From Planctomycetota bacterium (GTDB lineage Bacteria; Planctomycetota; UBA8742; SKZP01; JAIOTL01), in contig JAIOTL010000368.1 of the NCBI GenBank assembly GCA_021106775.1, positions 1 through 5,840 on the forward strand: a stretch of 5,840 bases of DNA, in the 5' to 3' direction. The translations under genes and the position numbers were made by a program. Below are positions 1-4,356 of the stretch, piece by piece. Under the pieces are notes generated by a model. It ran no database searches. It saw nothing but the letters and a program-made list of their open reading frames with translations, and was not told the DNA's origin. The first letter of the stretch is position 1; each line of letters begins with the position of its first letter.

Positions 1-96
1 CCGTTCTTCACATGACGATATTTCAGATGCATTTATACCCTGAGCAACGATTTGTTGTTTAAATATTTCGTAAAATTCCGAGGGATATTTCTCCAT
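1..96 (-). CDS. N-terminal fragment of an unrecognised protein, cut by the window edge
   Basis: An ATG at 96 (reading leftwards) opens a frame that stays open for all 32 codons to the edge. Two consecutive in-frame TAA codons lie at 120-115, so this ATG is the only ATG start available. The predicted peptide begins MEKYPSEFYEIFKQQ and is polar and helix-prone, with no signal peptide or known motif. The ribosome site is weak: AGG directly abuts the ATG. A CATAAT hexamer at 122-117 could be a -10 box, but its -35 is poor. It lies on the same strand as the decarboxylase, 139 bases beyond that gene's stop. Function unknown. It could also be a chance open frame, since only 96 bases are visible. Confidence 0.4.
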   Translation of the reverse strand, partial: MEKYPSEFYEIFKQQIVAQGINASEISSCEER

Positions 97-235
97 CCTG
101 ATTCTGCGTAAGCGTTATTATGCAAAAACAAAGGTGTGCTGGAATTTGCACTTATTCCCAGACATATATCATTAAATCAAATAGTGAATAAAAGCACAAG
201 ATATGGAATAGATAATTTACAGAGTTTGCAGCACG

Positions 236-1384
236 TTATTTATATATGATAATTTTTGTAGAGTTGAAACCGTTGAAGTTACTGGCAGATGCGGTAGTAT
301 ACGCGCCAACATTCGGGACGTAGAGAATGTCGTCAACTTCGAGGTCAGGCGTGAGCAACGTGCTGCGAGAGATAATATCATGACCATCGCATGTGTTACC
401 GGCAATAACAACCTCGGAGGCTGGTATTGCATTACGTAAAAGTGGAAAGATTTTATAATCCGTGAAATCGAAAATTTTGCCGGAAAAAGTCTGATAAATC
501 GATTCATCAACGTAATACCAAGTTTTCCCAAGTTTCATAGTTTTGCCGATGATTTTGGTAACAAGAGTTGCAGCAGTTGCGACAAAATTGCGCCCAGGCT
601 CAGCGATAAGCTTTATTTCATCGGGGATTGTTTCGATAAGTTTTAAGATTTCCGAGACAATGTCTTCTTCGTAGGAAGTATCAAGCATATAATTCACCGG
701 CATTCCACCCCCGATGTCCAGAATCGCAGTCTCAATACCGAGTTTCTGTGCCTTTTCAATCTCAGCATGTGCAATTTTGAACGCTTTCTTGAAATTCGCA
801 GGATTCAGACACTGCGATCCAACGTGAAATGCAAACCCAATGATACTCGTAAATTCTGTCTCAAGACTACGCTTGATAATTGCTTCGATTGTTTCAGAAT
901 CCGCGCCGAATTTTGAGGATAAATCGACAATTGAGCCATAATTTGGCACCCAGATGCGCACCAAAAGCTCAACCTGTTTGTTTACCGCAGCTGCTGCCTT
1001 TTCGATTTTCATAAGTTCTTCAACAGAGTCAAGAGTGAAGAAATCTGCCCCAAGCGCAATCGCATCCACGATTTCATCATATTTTTTAACCGGATTTGCG
1101 AAAATAACGCGCGAAGGTGTTGCGCCAGAATCAAGCACAAGTTGAAGCTCATTTACTGAAGCGATGTCAAAGTTTGCTCCGATGTCAGCGAGTGTGCGCA
1201 CAATCTCAGGATGCGGGTTAGATTTTACTGCGAAATGAGGTGTGATGCGCTCGAAATTCTCGAAAAACTGCTCATAGTTGTGCTTTACTTCGTTCAGGTC
1301 GATGATGATGAATGGAGTTTCTGTGCCAGCATCAAGCTCAGCATTGATGAATTCGAAAATTGTTTCTGGTAAATAATGCAGCAT
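236..1384 (-). CDS. PLP-dependent fold-III ornithine/lysine decarboxylase
   Basis: Cytosolic enzyme expected to decarboxylate ornithine to putrescine, possibly also lysine to cadaverine, feeding polyamine synthesis. At 382 residues it has normal length for the eukaryote-like/bacterial ODC group. Visible motifs in order: AVKSN with the Schiff-base lysine K54, HVGS at 187-190, the phosphate-binding DIGGG at 223-227, EPGR at 262-265, FDF at 305-307 (D306 matches the substrate-binding Asp of the YDH motif in ODC), TCDG at 331-334 (C332 and D333 match the active-site Cys and Asp of ODC), and GAYT at 360-363 with FNGF at 370-373. The TCDG/GAYT pair separates it from diaminopimelate decarboxylase, which has a CES-type motif. 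The frame can begin at a GTG at 1396, but that codon overlaps a GAGGGA ribosome site placed five bases before the ATG at 1384, so the ATG was chosen. Ornithine versus lysine preference cannot be settled by eye. No clear terminator follows the stop. Confidence 0.9.
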   Translation of the reverse strand: MLHYLPETIFEFINAELDAGTETPFIIIDLNEVKHNYEQFFENFERITPHFAVKSNPHPEIVRTLADIGANFDIASVNELQLVLDSGATPSRVIFANPVKKYDEIVDAIALGADFFTLDSVEELMKIEKAAAAVNKQVELLVRIWVPNYGSIVDLSSKFGADSETIEAIIKRSLETEFTSIIGFAFHVGSQCLNPANFKKAFKIAHAEIEKAQKLGIETAILDIGGGMPVNYMLDTSYEEDIVSEILKLIETIPDEIKLIAEPGRNFVATAATLVTKIIGKTMKLGKTWYYVDESIYQTFSGKIFDFTDYKIFPLLRNAIPASEVVIAGNTCDGHDIISRSTLLTPDLEVDDILYVPNVGAYTTASASNFNGFNSTKIIIYK

Positions 1385-1388
1385 CTCA

Positions 1389-1394
1389 TCCCTC
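1389..1394 (-). promoter_or_regulatory. Ribosome binding site that decides the decarboxylase start
   Basis: GAGGGA on the minus strand, with a five-base spacer (ATGAG) to the ATG at 1384. The alternative GTG at 1396 overlaps this motif and has no comparable site upstream, so the four extra residues of the longer frame are probably not translated. Confidence 0.6.
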
Positions 1395-1408
1395 ACAACA
1401 ACCCACGC

Positions 1409-1414
1409 AGTATA
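1409..1414 (-). promoter_or_regulatory. Candidate -10 box for the decarboxylase gene
   Basis: TATACT on the minus strand, 5/6 to the sigma-70 consensus, would start transcription near 1402 and give a leader of roughly 18 bases. The same hexamer serves as the candidate -10 of the ATPase gene. No convincing -35 is seen 16-18 bases upstream, so the call rests on the hexamer and its position. Confidence 0.3.
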
Positions 1415-1479
1415 AATCCAAATCTATAAAATAAAACCAATTATTGTTTCATAAATGACATTTCTGTGCCTGAAAGTGA

Positions 1480-1508
1480 TTGATATTTTGCGTCGGGTTT
1501 AATAAAGT
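1480..1508 (+). promoter_or_regulatory. Candidate promoter of the tRNA-Ser gene
   Basis: TTGATA at 1480-1485 (5/6 to the -35 consensus) is followed after 17 bases by TAAAGT at 1503-1508 (4/6 to the -10 consensus). An alternative -10 is TTTAAT at 1498-1503, but its spacing to TTGATA is too short. Initiation would fall only a few bases before the mature tRNA 5' end, so very little leader would need removal by RNase P. Confidence 0.3.
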
Positions 1509-1517
1509 GTGTGCCAC

Positions 1518-1602
1518 GGAGGGTTGTCCGAGTGGTCGAAGGAGTACGCTTGGAAAGCGTATGTACGTTCGCGTACCGCGGGTTCGAATCCCGCACCTTC
1601 CG
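1518..1602 (+). tRNA. tRNA-Ser (anticodon GGA)
   Basis: An 85-base class II tRNA that folds completely by eye. The acceptor stem is GGAGGGT (1518-1524) with ACCTTCC (1595-1601), including one G-T wobble. The D stem is TCC/GGA (1527-1529 and 1541-1543). The anticodon stem is TACGC/GCGTA around the loop TTGGAAA, with anticodon GGA at 1552-1554, reading UCC and UCU. The long variable arm expected of serine tRNAs is GTACG-TTCG-CGTAC (1563-1576). The T arm is GCGGG/CCCGC around TTCGAAT. The discriminator is G1602, typical of serine tRNAs. The 3' CCA is not encoded, so it must be added by a nucleotidyltransferase. The gene lies opposite to its neighbours, between the YkgJ-type and decarboxylase genes. 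Confidence 0.97.
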
Positions 1603-1603
1603 C

Positions 1604-1611
1604 TTTTTTTT
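1604..1611 (+). terminator. T-tract just after the tRNA, likely transcription end
   Basis: Eight consecutive T residues start two bases after the discriminator. There is no separate hairpin. The nearest stem is the tRNA T arm, whose 3' side ends nine bases earlier, so this is not a textbook intrinsic terminator, although the folded tRNA may help release. On the minus strand the tract is an A-run and would not stop transcription from the ykgJ-type gene. Confidence 0.4.
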
Positions 1612-1622
1612 GAAATCAATCC

Positions 1623-2063
1623 TCATATGGTCATTAATTCTCGTAATGCTTTGACCAAGGGCATGTATTTGTACTCGAGCCTTGATTTTTCATGCAATTC
1701 CTGTATTCTGCGGTGATATTTCTCGTAAATCTCACCCACCAGTTCTTTTTCATACCTCAGATTGCAGAAATATACTCGACAGCTCAGCGGTCTCAGCCCA
1801 TGCGCATAACAGTTTTGCTCCCAAAAAAACGGACACAAATTTTCATCCGGTTGCAGAAGCATTATTTTTTGTAATTCAGCATCTTCCTGTACGCCAGCCT
1901 TGATATATTGAAGTTCCAGCGCGGTTACAAATGGGGTATGCTCGAAATAATTGAAGTTGCAGCACGCGCCACAGTTGAAACATCGTGGAATCCGTTCAAG
2001 CTGAGCAATTTCCTGCGTCAATTCATCATAAATCTGTGTCAAAGCGCGAAAATCATCATTCAT
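1623..2063 (-). CDS. YkgJ-family (CxxCGxCC) cysteine-cluster protein
   Basis: A 146-residue soluble protein of the YkgJ/UPF0153 family, whose cysteines are thought to bind a zinc or iron-sulfur centre; the biochemical role is not established. The signature CFNCGACC occupies residues 28-35 (C28, C31, C34, C35). Four more cysteines follow at C77 (in CPFF), C85, C95 and C100 (CRVYFC), giving eight potential ligands. The C-terminal third is charged and helical. The frame could begin at a TTG at 2090, but the ATG at 2063 has GGAG at 2075-2072 with an eight-base spacer. This start overlaps the end of the thiamine synthase gene by eight bases, which suggests translational coupling and one operon. 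Its relation to thiamine synthesis is unknown; co-transcription alone does not show a shared pathway. Confidence 0.85.
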   Translation of the reverse strand: MNDDFRALTQIYDELTQEIAQLERIPRCFNCGACCNFNYFEHTPFVTALELQYIKAGVQEDAELQKIMLLQPDENLCPFFWEQNCYAHGLRPLSCRVYFCNLRYEKELVGEIYEKYHRRIQELHEKSRLEYKYMPLVKALRELMTI

Positions 2064-3120
2064 CCATGATTCTCCGCATATTCTCGACAACTTTGCCCGG
2101 ATTCTTAGCTCTCAAAATTGCTGACGAAACACAAATCCGCAAAGGTTTCCCCATATCACCTGCTGCCAGTTTCACCTGCAATAAATTCTCCTCATTTATG
2201 CCACCAAGCCCGAACACCGGTTTTTCGAGGATCTTAAGAGTTTTTTTGTACAAATCAACTCCCAGCGTATTTTCAACCTGCTTTGTAATCGTCTCAAACA
2301 ATGCACCCACACCGAAATAATCTGCTCCACTTTCCTGTGCCTGTCCTAAATCCGTATCGTTTGCAATTGACAATCCAAGCACCTGATTTATTCGCAAAAT
2401 CCTGCGCGCATCCGCAACTGCTAAATCCTTCTGACCAACGTGCAACCCTTCCGCACAAAGAATCAACGCCCAATCCGCTCTGTCATTTATTATTAACGGA
2501 ACATCGTATTTTCGACAAATTTCCTGTGTTTTTCGTGCTAAATCCAATAATTCCTGCTCTTTTTCAAAATATCCCTTAACACGGAATTGCACAGAATCTA
2601 CACCTGCATTTAACGCAGAATTAAGCAATTCCCAGGGATTCATCGCACATGCGGCGGGGTCAAAAATCAAAGTAAAATTAATCTTGTCCAATATTTTCGC
2701 AAAAACCTTATGCGAAATATCCTTTTCCAGAACATACGACTCATAACGTGTTTTTTCTATCTTTTTCGCAATATTTACAGATTTATCAGTCTTCAACTGT
2801 TTGACTAATTCTTCAATACTTCGTAACCCTTCCTGAACACGTTTGAAATTCGCAGTAACAATCCCCGCTAAATCCACCCGTTTATACTCGCCAGCTCCTT
2901 CCCAAATCCTGCCCAAATCTTCTTCAGTATCACGCTCGGACAAAAGTACAACATTATCCGCAATTTCCACAACCGCTAATCGCAACCTCTGACGTGCATC
3001 TTTCAATGCACTCCCAGAAGCAGCATCATCAAGCATGAATCGACAAATATCCTCGACGACTCGATACCCCTCAGCAACGCGATTCACCGCTGCATCCAAC
3101 AAACGAAAAACCGAACGCAT
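2056..3120 (-). CDS. thiE: ThiD2-ThiE fusion: HMP-phosphate kinase domain plus thiamine-phosphate synthase
   Basis: A 354-residue cytosolic thiamine biosynthesis enzyme with two domains. Residues 1 to about 135 match ThiD2, the family described as a monofunctional hydroxymethylpyrimidine-phosphate kinase. Its paired helical motifs are seen at NRVAEGYRVVEDICRF (13-28) and NFKRVQEGLRSIEE (91-104). Residues about 145-354 are ThiE, which joins HMP pyrophosphate to thiazole phosphate to give thiamine phosphate. Expected substrate residues are present: QFRVK (Q178, R180, K182), ND at 212-213, GQKD with D232, S251, TITK at 277-280, GGI at 306-308 and SS at 332-333. Two spots differ from the usual ThiE text: SIAN replaces the common STH/STN-type segment, and FETITK replaces the common FPTxTK. 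The ATG at 3120 has GAGG four bases upstream. The fused layout resembles the cyanobacterial/planctomycete type of ThiE. It probably heads an operon with the overlapping YkgJ-type gene. Confidence 0.93.
   Translation of the reverse strand: MRSVFRLLDAAVNRVAEGYRVVEDICRFMLDDAASGSALKDARQRLRLAVVEIADNVVLLSERDTEEDLGRIWEGAGEYKRVDLAGIVTANFKRVQEGLRSIEELVKQLKTDKSVNIAKKIEKTRYESYVLEKDISHKVFAKILDKINFTLIFDPAACAMNPWELLNSALNAGVDSVQFRVKGYFEKEQELLDLARKTQEICRKYDVPLIINDRADWALILCAEGLHVGQKDLAVADARRILRINQVLGLSIANDTDLGQAQESGADYFGVGALFETITKQVENTLGVDLYKKTLKILEKPVFGLGGINEENLLQVKLAAGDMGKPLRICVSSAILRAKNPGKVVENMRRIMDE
2071..2075 (-). promoter_or_regulatory. Ribosome binding site inside the thi gene that decides the ykgJ-type start
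   Basis: GGAGA on the minus strand, within the last codons of the thiamine synthase gene. GGAG is eight bases before the ATG at 2063. It supports that ATG over the upstream TTG at 2090 and fits reinitiation by ribosomes finishing the thi frame. Confidence 0.55.
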
Positions 3121-3154
3121 AAAACCTCAAAAAATATCCTAAATGAACAACGAA

Positions 3155-3163
3155 TGTTATACT
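3155..3163 (+). promoter_or_regulatory. Extended -10 promoter of the ATPase gene, overlapping a minus-strand -10 candidate
   Basis: TGTTATACT is an extended -10 element (TGn followed by TATACT, 5/6 to consensus). It would start transcription near 3170, about 24 bases before the TTG start. No good -35 lies 16-18 bases upstream, which an extended -10 can tolerate. On the minus strand the same bases give TATAAC at 3161-3156, a -10 candidate for the thi gene with a weak TTGAAT at 3182-3177 as its -35 at short (15-base) spacing. The gap between the divergent genes is only 73 bases. Confidence 0.45.
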
Positions 3164-3184
3164 GTTTTCTAAACAAATTCAAAT

Positions 3185-3190
3185 GAGGAA
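3185..3190 (+). promoter_or_regulatory. Ribosome binding site supporting a TTG start
   Basis: GAGGAA, with GAGG five bases before the TTG at 3194. The ATG at 3182-3184 region is out of frame with the ATPase, and no in-frame ATG precedes the conserved AAA+ core, so the rare TTG start is well supported. Confidence 0.6.
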
Positions 3191-3193
3191 TTC

Positions 3194-4207
3194 TTGGCAG
3201 ATTCGCAAAACATCTATGAGATTGAATACAACAGGCTTCAGGAGGAAATCCCTGAGGTGCGGAAGCGTTTGCTCAACGCATGCTCAACTTTGAAAAAATA
3301 TTTCGTTGACCGCGATGATGTTATTGATGCAATGTTTACTGCTGCTTCTGCCGGTGAACCCGCGCTGCTCATCGGTGAACCTGGTACAGCAAAATCTGAT
3401 TTGGTGATAAAATTCGCTGAAACATCAAAAGCGAAAGAAAACGATTATTTTGAGTATATGCTTACGAAATTCACCGAACCTAACGAGCTTTTGGGTCCAA
3501 TTGACATCGACCGTTTGAAAGCTGGCGAATATTTCCGACGCATCGAAGGTAAGCTGCCTGTTGCACGAATTGTATTTCTCGACGAGATTTTCAAGAGCAA
3601 TTCCGCTATTCTCAACACCCTTCTAACTGTTTTGAATGAGCGGAAATTTTATCAGAACGGCATGCCCGTGCCAGTAAAAATGGTGGTGTTTTTCGGTGCG
3701 ACTAATGAAATACCAGCATTTGGCGAGCTTGACGCCCTCAAAGACAGATTCGCACTAAAACTTCCATGCCAATCTGTTCGTGCTGACAAATTCGATGAAT
3801 TAATGGAATCCGGACTGCGAAACGAAATATTTCGGACATTCAACGAAAAACCGTGGCAAAATCTTTGTGAAACTGACGATTTCCTCAAAATCAAGGCATA
3901 CATTGAGCGGACAATTGCAGGATTGGACGGCAAAACGCATGACAACTCGCTAAAACGCGATAGAGAACTGTTTTTCGATGACCTCTACCCACAGTTCGTT
4001 AGCCTGCTTGATTTGCTTGAGAGCGAGATGCGCGTGCGGCTCAGCGACAGAAAGGTGATTAAACTGTACAAACTGATTAGAACGCATTCATTCCTGTTCC
4101 ATGGTGGGGAAATTCGACCCAGCGACCTACTCCTGCTACGCTTCACCGCAGATACTGAAAAAACCAACGCCCTCATCCGCGAGCGCATCCAGCAACGTCT
4201 GATTTAA
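3194..4207 (+). CDS. RavA/MoxR-type AAA+ ATPase, short form without an adjacent VWA partner
   Basis: A 337-residue cytosolic AAA+ ATPase of the MoxR group, closest by motif to RavA. Such proteins form rings that act as chaperones or remodelling machines, often with a von Willebrand A protein. Visible motifs: Walker A GEPGTAKS (61-68), Walker B IVFLDE (126-131), the RavA-like run AILNTLLTVLNER (138-150), sensor 1 GATNEIP (168-174, N171), arginine finger in LKDRF (R185), and sensor 2 SDRK (284-287, R286). The N-terminal 45 residues are helical and charged. E. coli RavA has about 500 residues, so the extra C-terminal region (LARA and triple-helical parts) appears to be missing here: only the AAA+ core and lid fit in this length. 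The start is TTG, backed by GAGG five bases upstream. The usual partner (ViaA) does not follow; the next gene is an unrelated lipoprotein. The natural substrate cannot be told from sequence. Confidence 0.88.
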   Translation: MADSQNIYEIEYNRLQEEIPEVRKRLLNACSTLKKYFVDRDDVIDAMFTAASAGEPALLIGEPGTAKSDLVIKFAETSKAKENDYFEYMLTKFTEPNELLGPIDIDRLKAGEYFRRIEGKLPVARIVFLDEIFKSNSAILNTLLTVLNERKFYQNGMPVPVKMVVFFGATNEIPAFGELDALKDRFALKLPCQSVRADKFDELMESGLRNEIFRTFNEKPWQNLCETDDFLKIKAYIERTIAGLDGKTHDNSLKRDRELFFDDLYPQFVSLLDLLESEMRVRLSDRKVIKLYKLIRTHSFLFHGGEIRPSDLLLLRFTADTEKTNALIRERIQQRLI

Positions 4208-4250
4208 AATTGAAAATTTTATTAAAAAATAAAGGTGAAACGTTCTAAGA

Positions 4251-4271
4251 ATTCTGTTTTAACCACAGAAT
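4251..4271 (+). repeat. Perfect 7-bp inverted repeat downstream of the ATPase gene
   Basis: ATTCTGT (4251-4257) and ACAGAAT (4265-4271) are perfect reverse complements around the seven-base loop TTTAACC. As RNA it would make a weak hairpin. No T-tract follows on either strand, so it is a poor terminator. It could be a protein binding site upstream of the lipoprotein promoter, or chance in AT-rich DNA. Confidence 0.35.
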
Positions 4272-4282
4272 ACACATTCAAC

Positions 4283-4309
4283 ATTATTTATCTGATTTTG
4301 ATAATTAAT
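4283..4309 (+). repeat. Imperfect 10-bp palindrome over the -35 box of the lipoprotein promoter
   Basis: Arms ATTATTTATC (4283-4292) and GATAATTAAT (4300-4309) are reverse complements at nine of ten positions, separated by seven bases. The right arm covers the TTGATA -35 box at 4298-4303, the usual place for a repressor or activator site. The AT-only bias of most of the arms makes a chance match possible. Confidence 0.35.
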
Positions 4310-4325
4310 GCTGATTTGTTATAAT
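4298..4325 (+). promoter_or_regulatory. Strong sigma-70-type promoter of the lipoprotein gene
   Basis: TTGATA (4298-4303, 5/6 to consensus), a 16-base spacer, then a perfect TATAAT (4320-4325) preceded by the TGn extension (TGT at 4317-4319). Initiation is expected near 4332, giving a leader of about 25 bases that contains GGAGG at 4346-4350. This is the best promoter match in the window and indicates that the gene is transcribed apart from the ATPase gene. Confidence 0.7.
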
Positions 4326-4356
4326 AATATTGGGCTTGCTTATTCGGAGGGGGATT

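Noticed and set aside
141..158. Inverted repeat GGAAT/ATTCC between the decarboxylase and the left-edge gene
   Set aside because: Only five pairs around eight bases, with no T-tract or promoter alignment; expected by chance.
217..531. Minus-strand open frame inside the decarboxylase gene in another frame
   Set aside because: It overlaps a well-supported gene and its peptide has no recognisable pattern.
1518..1602. tRNA-Ser as an integration (att) site for a mobile element
   Set aside because: No second copy of the tRNA 3' end and no integrase gene is visible in the window.
1441..1626. Minus-strand open frame antisense to the tRNA
   Set aside because: It is the reverse complement of the same tRNA (RDSNPRYA-like artefact) and has no independent support.
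1480..1716. Plus-strand open frame across the tRNA-Ser gene, with a GCPSGRRSTLGKR-like peptide
   Set aside because: It is the tRNA read as protein; this kind of peptide is a well-known artefact of tRNA genes.
1985..2579. Plus-strand open frames opposite the thiamine synthase gene
   Set aside because: Shadows of the ThiD2-ThiE gene, which has full-length motif support on the minus strand.
4206..4220. Hairpin AAAATT-GAA-AATTTT at the end of the ATPase gene as a terminator
   Set aside because: The stem is six A-T pairs only and too weak; no proper T-tract follows.
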